A DNA stretch of 64,000 nucleotides from an uncultured Aquimarina sp. (GTDB lineage Bacteria > Bacteroidota > Bacteroidia > Flavobacteriales > Flavobacteriaceae): positions 248,001 through 312,000 of the forward strand of contig CANMSO010000002.1 of assembly GCA_947500545.1 (NCBI GenBank), in the 5' to 3' direction. The translations under genes were made by a program, and so were the position numbers. The notes beneath the pieces are model-generated. The model searched no databases. It was not told the DNA's origin and saw nothing but the letters and a program-made list of their open reading frames with translations. Below, in pieces: positions 15,964 through 26,752 of this stretch (position 1 is the stretch's first letter; each line of letters begins with the position of its first letter).

Positions 15964-16809
15964 ATGAGAAAATATATTTACCTATTCTTAAGTGTAATTG
16001 CTTTTTCTTGCACAATAGATAATGATGTTCTTAATGATCAAGGTATTGAAGATAATCATGTTCTTGAGCTTAAATCTATCAAAAGCTCTAATAATGTAAA
16101 CTTAGTAAAGGCTTGGAATTCCTATAGCTATTATAGAGGTTTTAGCACATGGACCAGAAAATTTAATGTTAGAGTATCTAATCTTGCTTACGATAAAAAA
16201 GTGAGTATTTATCATGAAAAAGTAGATGGTACTTGGGAGGAAATCCCATTATCATATAATTGCAATATTGACGATCAGAGCGAGATATGGACGGGAAAAT
16301 ATGAGTATTCGGGATACACAACAGACAAAGTATTTGATGATGAATTTGTTGTGAAATATGATGTTAACGGTACTACATATTGGGATAACAATAATGACAG
16401 CAATTATGTTATTGGAGAAAAAGAAATTGGTTCTCTTTTTGCTCAACAAGACCTTAATGTAAATGTTGATTTTGGCAGTTTGTACCCTTATTATTCTGGA
16501 GACAATATATTTAATGTAGTTGTTGATGTTCGAAACATAAATCCAAACAAAGAAGTAGAGGTAGTGTATACAACTGATGGTTGGCAAACAAAACAATATC
16601 TGCAATTAGAGTTTACTCCGCGCTATTATAGTGGTTATGCATACGTACTAATAAGCCCAAATCAGTTCAATATAGAAAGATGGACAGGATCGGTTATTAT
16701 TGACAGTTCAATAGATGAAATTGAATATGCAGCTGTTTATAAGGTAAACGGCGAAGAGTATTGGGATAATAATTATGGCAAGAATTACATTGTAAACACA
16801 ACAAACTAA
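15964..16809 (+). CDS. Lipoprotein with two CBM21-like domains, copy 2
   Basis: 281 residues, with lipobox at Cys16 (IAFSC) and acidic TIDNDVLND after it. Domain 1 has TRKFNVRVSNLAYDKKVSIY and ends with NGTTYWDNNNDSNY. Domain 2 has NKEVEVVYTTDGWQTKQ and ends NGEEYWDNNYGKNY, with RWTGSVIID before the end. It starts 34 bases after copy 1 and is clearly its tandem duplicate, though closer to copy 3. The two WDNN motifs and the N-terminal strand match CBM21. The rest of the domain is diverged, so I cannot predict which sugar it binds. Confidence 0.78.
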   Translation: MRKYIYLFLSVIAFSCTIDNDVLNDQGIEDNHVLELKSIKSSNNVNLVKAWNSYSYYRGFSTWTRKFNVRVSNLAYDKKVSIYHEKVDGTWEEIPLSYNCNIDDQSEIWTGKYEYSGYTTDKVFDDEFVVKYDVNGTTYWDNNNDSNYVIGEKEIGSLFAQQDLNVNVDFGSLYPYYSGDNIFNVVVDVRNINPNKEVEVVYTTDGWQTKQYLQLEFTPRYYSGYAYVLISPNQFNIERWTGSVIIDSSIDEIEYAAVYKVNGEEYWDNNYGKNYIVNTTN

Positions 16810-16835
16810 ATATTAACTTTTAAAACCAACAACCA

Positions 16836-17687
16836 ATGAAAAAATTTATCTATTTATTAATGACATTGTTCGTCTTTTCATGTACAACAGAAGATGATTT
16901 TATCGAAAATCAAGAGCTTGGTAAGTCTGCCGAGATAGAATCTGAAAAAAGCACAAACCTTGTAAGTTTGGTAAAATCCTGGACCGCTTATGGTTCATAC
17001 AGAGGATATACCACCTACTCAAGGAAATTTACTGTTAAAGTAGCCGATCTTGCATTTGATAAAAGTGTAAGTATCTACCATGAAAAATTAGATGGTAGCT
17101 GGGAAGAAATTCCACTATCGTATAGCTTTGATATAGATGATCAAAACGAAATATGGACCGGAGAATCTAATAATGGAGGATATAATGTGTCTCAAGTTTA
17201 TGATGATGAATTTGTAGTCAAATATGAAGTAAACGGAAATACATATTGGGATAATAATTATGGAACTAACTATACAATGTCTACACAGGATGGGTATTTT
17301 TTTGCTGATCCCAATGCAAATGTAAGTGTAGATACTGATTTTACCAGTCTTTCGTATGTGCCATATTATGATCAAAACTCTATGACGGTTACTGTAGATG
17401 TTAGAAATTTGGCACCTAATAAAGAGGTAGGAGTATTGTATACTACCGATGGATGGCAAACAGAAAGTTATTTTACACTAGACTATAGACAATATTGGAG
17501 CAATGGACCTTTGTTTTTTATACAAAGTCCAAATCAATTTGGTATAGAAAGATGGACAGGAAATGTACGTTTAAGCAATTCTGCAAATACTGTAGAATAT
17601 GTAGTTATTTATAAAGTGAATGGTCAAGAATATTGGGATAATAATTATGGTAAAAATCATACGGTGTCCAGAAGATTTTATAATTAG
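16836..17687 (+). CDS. Lipoprotein with two CBM21-like domains, copy 3
   Basis: 283 residues, with lipobox at Cys16 (FVFSC). The following TTEDDFIEN contains an EDDF segment close to the lipoprotein surface-export signal described for Flavobacterium. Domain 1 has SRKFTVKVADLAFDKSVSIY and NGNTYWDNNYGTNY. Domain 2 has NKEVGVLYTTDGWQTES and NGQEYWDNNYGKNH. It begins 26 bases after copy 2 and is followed by a strong terminator, so the three genes form one operon. The last motif ends in His where the others have Tyr. Function as for copy 1, by inference. Confidence 0.78.
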   Translation: MKKFIYLLMTLFVFSCTTEDDFIENQELGKSAEIESEKSTNLVSLVKSWTAYGSYRGYTTYSRKFTVKVADLAFDKSVSIYHEKLDGSWEEIPLSYSFDIDDQNEIWTGESNNGGYNVSQVYDDEFVVKYEVNGNTYWDNNYGTNYTMSTQDGYFFADPNANVSVDTDFTSLSYVPYYDQNSMTVTVDVRNLAPNKEVGVLYTTDGWQTESYFTLDYRQYWSNGPLFFIQSPNQFGIERWTGNVRLSNSANTVEYVVIYKVNGQEYWDNNYGKNHTVSRRFYN

Positions 17688-17713
17688 TTAAAAAGGGGAA
17701 ATTAACTATTACG

Positions 17714-17748
17714 TCCGCTTAGTTTTTTTATAGCTAAGCGGATTTTTT
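17714..17748 (+). terminator. Intrinsic terminator of the CBM21-like operon
   Basis: TCCGCTTAG (17714-17722) pairs with CTAAGCGGA (17734-17742), followed by six T residues. It lies 27 bases after the last lipoprotein gene and directly before the convergent GNAT gene. Confidence 0.88.
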
Positions 17749-17751
17749 GTG

Positions 17752-18225
17752 CTATAAATCAAGCTCCATTTTAATATTGCTACGTTTGTAAAGTGGGTTC
17801 TCTTCTATAGGAATTTCTTTAAATCCATACTTTTTATATATATAAATAGCATTTTCTAGAATTCTGTTAGAGTATAATAGAATCTTTTTCCAATTTTGCT
17901 CTTTTGAAAAATCAATACAGAATTGTAGAAGTTGTTGCCCAATTTTCTGACCTTGAAATTCTGGAGATACAGCCATTTTTCCAAGTTCGTATACGTCGTC
18001 ATCTGCTTTAATAAGCGAAAAGGTTCCTGCAATCTCGTCACCCACTTTGGCAAAGAAAATATATCCTCCTTTATTGATTATGGTCTCTTCGCAATTTTGT
18101 AAGAGCTCAAAATCTAAAGGCTCAACAACAAAATATTTTTCTAACCATTCAATGTTTAGATTCGCAAAGTCTTGTGCGTATTTCGGGTCAAATGGAATTA
18201 TTGATGTATTCTGGAGAGTTTTCAT
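17752..18225 (-). CDS. GNAT family N-acetyltransferase
   Basis: 157 residues with the GNAT fold. The acetyl-CoA pyrophosphate-binding motif A is VSPEFQGQKIGQQLLQFC near residues 87-104, preceded by strands ending VYELGKMAV, and motif B is ENAIYIYKKYGFKEI. The substrate is not evident. It lies six bases after the MarR gene and is surely co-transcribed with it. MarR-GNAT pairs are common and often serve detoxification or metabolite modification, but nothing here identifies the target. Confidence 0.9.
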   Translation of the reverse strand: MKTLQNTSIIPFDPKYAQDFANLNIEWLEKYFVVEPLDFELLQNCEETIINKGGYIFFAKVGDEIAGTFSLIKADDDVYELGKMAVSPEFQGQKIGQQLLQFCIDFSKEQNWKKILLYSNRILENAIYIYKKYGFKEIPIEENPLYKRSNIKMELDL

Positions 18226-18231
18226 AATATG

Positions 18232-18711
18232 TCACTTTAGATTTTCAAGTATTCTTTTACTTAATGATTTTTCTATAAACTTATTTTCTACTACCGTTAG
18301 ATGATCCATAAGATTGGTAGAATTAAATGTGGTAACGTTTTTTACCTGTTGATCAAAAACTTTCCACAAGGGGATCATGTCTTGATGTGTCTTTTTACCT
18401 TTTTTTGTTAATTGAAATACTTTCTTTCGTTTATCACTAGCGTCGATTTTATAGTCAACCAGCTTTCTAGCCATCAGTTTTTTTAGTATTTGTGTAATAG
18501 CGGGTTGGGTATATTTCAACTTTTCCTGAATATCTGTAGTGGTTGCAATATTTTGATCTATTATCACTTTGAAAACGGGAAATAAATAAGAATCAAAATC
18601 AATTTCATATTTGATGTATATCATTTGAATTTCTTTCATCATGTATTCACTCAAACGCTTTAGCCTTGATCCTAATCCCAATTCGCCATATTGTTGAAAT
18701 TGATCTTTCAT
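18232..18711 (-). CDS. MarR family transcriptional regulator
   Basis: 159 residues. The winged helix-turn-helix is visible: TTDIQEKLKYTQPAITQILKKL (recognition helix, about 74-95), then the wing KIDASDKRKKVFQLTKKGKK. Flanking helices give the usual dimer arms. An inverted repeat spans the start codon, a typical place for auto-repression. It leads the two-gene operon with the GNAT enzyme. The inducing ligand is unknown. Confidence 0.9.
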   Translation of the reverse strand: MKDQFQQYGELGLGSRLKRLSEYMMKEIQMIYIKYEIDFDSYLFPVFKVIIDQNIATTTDIQEKLKYTQPAITQILKKLMARKLVDYKIDASDKRKKVFQLTKKGKKTHQDMIPLWKVFDQQVKNVTTFNSTNLMDHLTVVENKFIEKSLSKRILENLK

Positions 18712-18734
18712 AAGTAATTATATAAGTACTTATG
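18709..18734 (-). promoter_or_regulatory. Inverted repeat over the marR start, candidate MarR operator
   Basis: CATAAGTA (18709-18716) and TACTTATG (18727-18734) are perfect complements with a ten-base spacer. Inside the right part lies a 12-bp palindrome ATAAGTACTTAT (18722-18733). The first three bases are the marR start codon, so binding would block translation initiation sequence and transcription. Confidence 0.55.
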
Positions 18735-18850
18735 TAAAAATACTAAATATTTTTTAGTTATTACAAATAGGGGATAGAATAAACTCCAGAAAAATTCTAT
18801 AATATCCCCAGGGTTTAATGTTAGTATTAGATATGTTATTTGCTTTTTCA

Positions 18851-19117
18851 CTAAATCAGCAAGTACATTATACAACCTACTATAAGTGCAATAATTAACC
18901 CAAAGCCAATTAATCTTCGATTGAAAAGAGTTCTTCTTTGGTTTTTAAGCTTATCTCTAATTTCTTGAAGAAGTTCTTCAGAAACTGGTTCTACTTTTAT
19001 TGCTTCACTTTTTTCATCGGTACCTGTCCAGGAACCATCAAAAGCTTCACGTTTATTTCGTCTATCATTGTTTTTGAGCGATGTGATCATCGCCGCGGCT
19101 GCTCCTCCAAATCCCAT
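18851..19117 (-). CDS. Small membrane protein with MGFGG start
   Basis: 88 residues: an N-terminal stretch MGFGGAAAAMITSLKNNDRR of a kind I associate with small conserved Bacteroidota proteins, a charged middle with a helical segment (SEELLQEIRDKLKNQRR, about 45-62), and one C-terminal membrane helix (LIGFGLIIALIVGCIMYLLI). The C-terminal anchor means most of the protein is cytosolic. It probably forms a pair with the gene at 19266-19661 on the same strand. The function is unknown. Confidence 0.72.
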   Translation of the reverse strand: MGFGGAAAAMITSLKNNDRRNKREAFDGSWTGTDEKSEAIKVEPVSEELLQEIRDKLKNQRRTLFNRRLIGFGLIIALIVGCIMYLLI

Positions 19118-19265
19118 AGTTAAAATGTATTAAGAATTAGACAATTTCCATCCTGGCCTTCAAAAAAACATGAAGACTTTAATGGGTATAAAATATGTTT
19201 GTGATGTGCTTAAAGAGGTCTAGCAACCCTCTTGTTATAAGCAGATTAACTTGAAAAGTTTAAAA

Positions 19266-19661
19266 CTAATATCTCGAAAAATTAATAATCTGTTCAGAAT
19301 ATTCTCCTAATAGAAGTCCAATAGAGTTTAATGAACCTTCAAGTTCGTTAAGGTCAAGGTTTGCGATTTGCAGGGTATCTCTAAAAATCACTTTCTCACC
19401 TGTTTCATCTAATACAAAAGCTCCGTGTAAAATATCTCTGTTTTTTTGAAGTAAATTGCGGTATACTGCCTCATTTTTGTTTCTAATATTGCAAATATGT
19501 TGCTCCATTATCAAAATAGGAGGTGCTATACCAAGAATCATATTTTTGATTCCTTCAGATGGCTTGCTGATCATAATAATACCTTCTCTGTTATTTTCAT
19601 GAATGATATCATAATTAAGCTGTAGTAAATAATCTTTCACTACTTTGAAATGATCTTGCAT
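19266..19661 (-). CDS. YbjN/Tir-chaperone-like small protein
   Basis: 131 residues, soluble, no signal peptide. The order of helices and strands (MQDHFKVVKDYLLQLNYDII, then a beta-rich middle with GIIMISKPSEGIKN, then NLLQKNRDILHGAFVLDETG, and the final NLDELEGSLNSIGLLLGEYS-like helix) resembles the YbjN / type III chaperone-like fold common in Bacteroidota. The similarity is by eye. It lies 148 bases upstream of the small MGFGG protein gene. Function unknown. Confidence 0.65.
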   Translation of the reverse strand: MQDHFKVVKDYLLQLNYDIIHENNREGIIMISKPSEGIKNMILGIAPPILIMEQHICNIRNKNEAVYRNLLQKNRDILHGAFVLDETGEKVIFRDTLQIANLDLNELEGSLNSIGLLLGEYSEQIINFSRY

Positions 19662-19916
19662 TAGATGGTTGTTTTGTTTGATGAATAATTAGATGCTCCT
19701 GACTGTCTGCTGAATATCAATATTACAAAAAGTAATATAAATTTTCTGCAATATCCTTGGCTAAATTGACTACGTAATATATAAAAGTGATCATGGGTAT
19801 GATAATTAAGGTTTATAATTAGATGTTGTGCTAAAAATTTTAGTATAATTCCCCTTACTTCTTAATAAAAGAATAAAATCTCGAAGTATTTCTACTAAAA
19901 TTAGCTTTTTAATAAG

Positions 19917-19930
19917 ATATTAGCTAATAT
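19917..19930 (+). promoter_or_regulatory. 14-bp palindrome upstream of the XRE regulator
   Basis: ATATTAGCTAATAT is a perfect dyad 54 bases before the start codon at 19984. A lone TTAGC half-site lies about 12 bases upstream (19900-19905 region). It could be the operator for the adjacent regulator. Confidence 0.4.
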
Positions 19931-19983
19931 TGTTAGTGTAAATGTACAACAATTTTTAATAATTGCAAATAAAATTAGCAAAA

Positions 19984-20742
19984 ATGTCTTTTTTTGGAAA
20001 AAATATTAAAAAGATAAGAGGAGTAAAAGGCTTGAGTCAGCAGGCATTCGCTGAGCTTTTTGACCTTAAAAGAGGTACTTTGGGGGCATATGAAGAAGGT
20101 AGAAGTGAACCTAAAATCGAAACAATCATTAAAATTGCTAATCATTTTAGCATTCAGATTGATGATTTGCTTACCAATGAATTAACAGTAAATCAACTCT
20201 TAAAGTTTAAAGGCGACCTTACTACTTATGCTGAAGATGTAAAACGAGAGCAGTTTGCTACTATCCCATGTATTACTGATAATACATCAAATGATTATGT
20301 TGCTTTTTTTGACAAGGAAGGGTATGTTAAAGAGCTACCAACTGTGCAATTACCTATTAACCCAACAAAAGAATTTCGAGGGTATACTGTCGCTAATTTA
20401 GAAATGACATCTCATGATAGAGGTTTTTATCCTAAGGATATTGTAATAGGAGAGAAGGTACCATCAACCGTTATTAAAAAATTGAATAATGGTACATTGG
20501 TTTTTGTTGTGGTAGATGGGAAGTTGATTTTTAGAAGACTTTATATCACTAAGGGAAATGCTGTCTTACGAGCAGATCATAAAAATATTGAAGATGAGGA
20601 ATATCCTATATCAGACATTAAAGAAATGTGGAGAGTGCGATATGTATTTTGCAAACGTATTCCAGAATTTGGAGACCATGTAGAGGATAAACTATTAATT
20701 ATTGAGCAGCAACTCCAGAAAATGAAAGATAGACTGGGATAA
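19984..20742 (+). CDS. XRE-family regulator with degenerate S24-like C-terminus
   Basis: 252 residues from the ATG at 19984; a TTG at 19963 would add a non-conserved leader. Residues 1-65 form a helix-turn-helix (GLSQQAFAELFDLKRGTLGAYEEGRSEPKI). The C-terminal part (about 115-230: EFRGYTVANLEMTSHDRGFY, PKDIVIGE, NGTLVFVVVDGKLIFRRLY) has the layout of the LexA/CI S24 domain, but the catalytic GDSM-type serine is missing; the corresponding place reads TSHDRGFYPKD. The protein therefore probably does not cleave itself. It stands alone between divergent or unrelated genes. Confidence 0.82.
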   Translation: MSFFGKNIKKIRGVKGLSQQAFAELFDLKRGTLGAYEEGRSEPKIETIIKIANHFSIQIDDLLTNELTVNQLLKFKGDLTTYAEDVKREQFATIPCITDNTSNDYVAFFDKEGYVKELPTVQLPINPTKEFRGYTVANLEMTSHDRGFYPKDIVIGEKVPSTVIKKLNNGTLVFVVVDGKLIFRRLYITKGNAVLRADHKNIEDEEYPISDIKEMWRVRYVFCKRIPEFGDHVEDKLLIIEQQLQKMKDRLG

Positions 20743-23445
<2,703 letters not shown>

Positions 23446-23466
23446 TATTTGTAATAACAAATCTTG

Positions 23467-23512
23467 AACACTTTAACAGGTGGTTTTGTAACCAACTATC
23501 TGTTAAAGTGTT
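23467..23512 (+). terminator. Long hairpin after katG
   Basis: AACACTTTAACAG (23467-23479) pairs perfectly with CTGTTAAAGTGTT (23500-23512), and an inner stem TGGTT/AACCA (23481-23485, 23490-23494) extends it. There is no strong T tract, so it may stabilise the message or terminate weakly, leaving some read-through to the ankyrin gene. Confidence 0.6.
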
Positions 23513-23623
23513 TGATGATAATAGGGTTTTGGTAAATCTTGTGTGTAAGATTTTTGTTGATTTTTTTTATATAAAATGAAAGTATATATTTTTATGTCAT
23601 AATTAATATAGATATATTATTCT

Positions 23624-24091
23624 ATGGAAGATATTTTTAATGCTATTAGATCTGAAGAATTGAGTGAAGTGCAAGCTATTCTCAATATTAACCCACAACT
23701 TGTAGATACAAAAGATGTAAGAGGTTCTACACCATTATTATTAGCTACATATTATGGATATGAACAGATTACAAGACTAATCTTGGACTATAATCCAGAT
23801 ATTAACGCAAAAGACAGTTCAGGAAATACGGCATTAATGGGAGTTTGTTTTAAAGGGTATTATGATATAGCAGAATTATTGATTAAATCAGGAGCAGATG
23901 TAAACCAGAAAAGTTTTAATGAAGCTACTGCACTAATATATGCCGCTACTTTTGGTCAAAAAGAAATTATCAAATTATTGATTGAAAATGGAGCAGATGT
24001 CTCAGCTAAAGATAATAGAGGATATACTGCAGAAATGCATGCCAAAAACCAGGGTTTAGATATCTCAGAATTATTTAATGTTAGTAAATGA
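23624..24091 (+). CDS. Ankyrin-repeat protein
   Basis: 155 residues made of about four ankyrin repeats. The hallmarks are GSTPLLLATYYGYEQITRLI, GNTALMGVCFKGYYDIAELL, EATALIYAATFGQKEIIKLL and GYTAEMHAKNQG, each followed by an NAKD-type turn. There is no signal peptide, so it is cytosolic. Its place behind katG recalls ankB of Pseudomonas, which is needed for full catalase activity. That link is inference. Its stop overlaps the next gene by four bases. Confidence 0.88.
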   Translation: MEDIFNAIRSEELSEVQAILNINPQLVDTKDVRGSTPLLLATYYGYEQITRLILDYNPDINAKDSSGNTALMGVCFKGYYDIAELLIKSGADVNQKSFNEATALIYAATFGQKEIIKLLIENGADVSAKDNRGYTAEMHAKNQGLDISELFNVSK

Positions 24092-24669
24092 GTAAGGATA
24101 AAGCCATAGAAAGTATAAAATCTGTCAATATCAGATCAATTGATCTCAAAAGGAGATTATTAATGTCTTCTGCTATGGTTGCCGTTTTTGAATCTTTTTT
24201 AAAACAAAATATTGGAAATGAGGTATTGGTAGTAAATACCAATATTGGTATGGAAGTTTACTATTATTCTAAAAATGATTATAACGTCTTTATACGTGAA
24301 AGTATTCTGTTATATACGCTTAAGGAGATTGATCAATCAAAATTGAAATTCAGAAATAACCTAAATAAGGAAGAGGTATATCAAAGTTTTTGTGAAGCGT
24401 TAATGACCTTTGCTCAATATCCTCAGATTTTTCTTGCTTACACTAAAAAATTCATTCATCTTAAAAGAAAAAACAAATCGAGCAAGTACGTCATACCAAT
24501 ACTTAATAGTTTCTTTGAGGAAGTTCTTGGTTTTTTAACCAAGACGGGAAAAATACCACATTTTGAAAAAGTACAAAAGGCAAAAAATAAATCTCAGAAA
24601 CCAGACCCTGACCGTATGGTTATTAAGGATCTGATTTCTGAGATTTTATTAAAAAAACATTATAATTAA
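24088..24669 (+). CDS. Helical protein of unknown function coupled to the ankyrin gene
   Basis: 193 residues, soluble and mostly helical, rich in Lys. The start ATG overlaps the ankyrin stop (ATGA), so they are translated together. Features are an early helix with SAMVAVFESFLKQNIGNE and a middle segment VYQSFCEALMTFAQYPQIFL that looks like the ligand-binding half of a TetR-type protein, but I see no helix-turn-helix. The C-terminal tail is basic. I do not recognise it. Operon context suggests a link to katG or the ankyrin protein. Confidence 0.65.
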   Translation: MSKDKAIESIKSVNIRSIDLKRRLLMSSAMVAVFESFLKQNIGNEVLVVNTNIGMEVYYYSKNDYNVFIRESILLYTLKEIDQSKLKFRNNLNKEEVYQSFCEALMTFAQYPQIFLAYTKKFIHLKRKNKSSKYVIPILNSFFEEVLGFLTKTGKIPHFEKVQKAKNKSQKPDPDRMVIKDLISEILLKKHYN

Positions 24670-24696
24670 CTTATCTCAATTTAGGGTGAGCCTACT

Positions 24697-26139
24697 TTAA
24701 AACTCTGCGTTAAGCGGTGTTCTAGGATAAGGAATCACATCACGTATATTACCCATTCCAGTAACAAACAGTACAAGACGCTCAAACCCAAGACCAAAAC
24801 CACTATGGACGCAAGTTCCAAAACGGCGTGTGTCTAAATACCACCATAAATCTTCCTCAGGAATATCTAGAGCTGCCATTTTTTCTTTTAATACATCTAA
24901 ACGCTCTTCACGTTGAGAACCACCTACTATCTCTCCAATTCCCGGGAAAAGTATATCCATAGCTCTTACCGTTTTTCCGTCCTCATTTAAACGCATATAA
25001 AACGATTTAATATCTGCAGGATAATCAAATAAGATAACCGGGCATTTAAAATGCTTCTCTACAAGAAACCTTTCATGCTCACTCTGCAGATCGGCCCCCC
25101 ATCCATCGATTGGGAATTTGAATTTTTTCTTTTTATTGGGTTTAGAATTCTTTAAAATTTCAATTGCTTCGGTATAACTCACTCGCTTAAAATTGTTCTC
25201 CAGAATAAATTTTAATTTATCACGAAGAAGCATTTCTGATCGTTCTGCCTGAGGTTTTTGTTTATCCTCCTGTACAAGACGATTTTCTAAAAATTCTAAA
25301 TCATCCTGACAGTTATCCAGCGCAAATTGCACCACATATTTGATAAAATCTTCAGCCAGATCCATATTACCATCAAGATCGCAAAAAGCAACCTCTGGTT
25401 CTACCATCCAAAACTCTGCAAGATGACGCGATGTGTTTGAGTTTTCTGCTCTAAATGTTGGACCAAAAGTGTATACTTGCCCCAACCCCATTGCATAAGT
25501 TTCAGCTTCTAACTGGCCAGAAACTGTTAGGTTAGTTTCGCCTCCGAAAAAATCTTCTTTATAATTAGCTTCACCGTTCTCATCTTTTGGAATGTTGTTT
25601 AAATCCAGATTAGTAACTTTAAAAGCCTCACCAGCACCTTCTGCATCACTTTTTGTAATTACCGGAGTATGTACATAGTAAAAATCATTCTTTTGAAAAT
25701 ATTCATGTATTGCAAAAGATAGTTTTGATCGCACACGCATGATCGCACCAAAAGTGTTCGTACGAACTCTAAGATGAGCCTGCTCGCGTAATTTTTCGAG
25801 AGTATGACGTTTGGGAGATAAGATCGTTAATTTAAGCTCTTCTGGATCTGCATCTCCTTCAATTTTAACTTCAGATACTTGTATCTCTACACGTTGCCCT
25901 TTTCCTTGACTTTCTACGAGCGTACCCTCAATTGTAACAGCGGCCCCAATATTAATTCTATCCTGGGTGTCTTTGTTAATTATGTTGTCATCTAGAACAC
26001 ACTGAATATTATTAATAGTTGATCCATCATTTACCGCTATAAAACGGTCATTACGAAAAGAACGAACCCATCCCTTTATAGTTACAGGTTGTAATAGTTT
26101 ATCACTTTGTAGTACTTCTATTACTTTGGTATGCTTCAT
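24697..26139 (-). CDS. asnS: Asparaginyl-tRNA synthetase
   Basis: 480 residues. It joins asparagine to tRNA-Asn. The N-terminal OB-fold (about 15-105: VTIKGWVRSFRNDRFIAVNDG) reads the anticodon. The class II catalytic domain has motif 2 in FGPTFRAENSNTSRHLAEFWMVEPE and motif 3 in GFGLGFERLVLFVTGMGNIRDV. The length matches the family (about 465-480). The LEFLENRL segment and the insertion with KPNKKKKFKFPIDGWG are usual for Bacteroidota forms. A -7 box TATCTTTG lies about 100 bases upstream of the start. It is convergent with the gene at 24669. Confidence 0.97.
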   Translation of the reverse strand: MKHTKVIEVLQSDKLLQPVTIKGWVRSFRNDRFIAVNDGSTINNIQCVLDDNIINKDTQDRINIGAAVTIEGTLVESQGKGQRVEIQVSEVKIEGDADPEELKLTILSPKRHTLEKLREQAHLRVRTNTFGAIMRVRSKLSFAIHEYFQKNDFYYVHTPVITKSDAEGAGEAFKVTNLDLNNIPKDENGEANYKEDFFGGETNLTVSGQLEAETYAMGLGQVYTFGPTFRAENSNTSRHLAEFWMVEPEVAFCDLDGNMDLAEDFIKYVVQFALDNCQDDLEFLENRLVQEDKQKPQAERSEMLLRDKLKFILENNFKRVSYTEAIEILKNSKPNKKKKFKFPIDGWGADLQSEHERFLVEKHFKCPVILFDYPADIKSFYMRLNEDGKTVRAMDILFPGIGEIVGGSQREERLDVLKEKMAALDIPEEDLWWYLDTRRFGTCVHSGFGLGFERLVLFVTGMGNIRDVIPYPRTPLNAEF

Positions 26140-26236
26140 TATATAATCATTTTTCTTGTATTAGTACACCTCAATTTTATACTTCTCTCATAAACTAATA
26201 ACCTAGAAATATGGTTGTGTACAAAATTTGAGTTAG

Positions 26237-26244
26237 CAAAGATA
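26237..26244 (-). promoter_or_regulatory. -7 box upstream of asnS
   Basis: On the minus strand TATCTTTG, a perfect match to TAnnTTTG, about 100 bases before the asnS start. I found no matching -33 TTTG. Confidence 0.4.
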
Positions 26245-26700
26245 ATTTTTTAATCCGATTGAAGCATAATCTTATGAATTCAAAAACTATATATGGTTTT
26301 GAATAGTTTGGTATCCTTTTTGTTATTTGTTGAAGTGTTAATTGTAAAGTTTGAAAATCTGACGCTTTTTGGAGTTGCCATTCTATGGGGAAAACCGTAA
26401 CTAGGTAGTTTTTTGGACCAAAACCCCATATTTCAACAAGTTTTTTTGTAAAAATTTCACAATTGTTTAATTATAATTATAGAATTTAAAATACTGATTA
26501 TCAATATTTTACAAACAAAAACATTAATTTTACTAGTGCAGATAATGTTAAATTTTATACTAAGTTGTAAAAAAGGGGATTTTTCCCCCCCTCATGCTAT
26601 TTCAAAATATAAAAAGGGGCGTTATCTTGCATATGCAATTATGACGATTGTGTTTACGTTAAGTTTAGTTCGATAGGTTTTGGGGTAATCTATCTTACAG

Positions 26701-26736
26701 AAAGTCCCGTTAGAAATAACGGGGCTTTTTATTTTT
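26701..26736 (+). terminator. Plus-strand intrinsic terminator with no matching gene
   Basis: AAAGTCCCGTTA (26701-26712) pairs with TAACGGGGCTTT (26717-26728) around GAAA, with one G-U pair, followed by TTATTTTT. The T tract is on the plus side only. The nearest upstream plus-strand gene ends at 24669, beyond asnS. A small RNA or small peptide gene is possible. Confidence 0.7.
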
Positions 26737-26752
26737 AAAATGAATTTAATGT

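Larger units (their letters stand above)
26140..26752. other. Intergenic region with an orphan plus-strand terminator
   Basis: 613 bases. It holds the asnS -7 box, a GGGGA-TTT-TCCCC hairpin near 26574-26588, a twelve-codon frame (26641-26676) without evidence of translation, and a strong plus-strand terminator at 26701-26736 that no annotated plus-strand gene needs. Confidence 0.6.

Noticed and set aside
24088..24669. TetR family regulator
   Set aside because: The helical pattern is suggestive, but no N-terminal helix-turn-helix can be seen, so I leave it unassigned.
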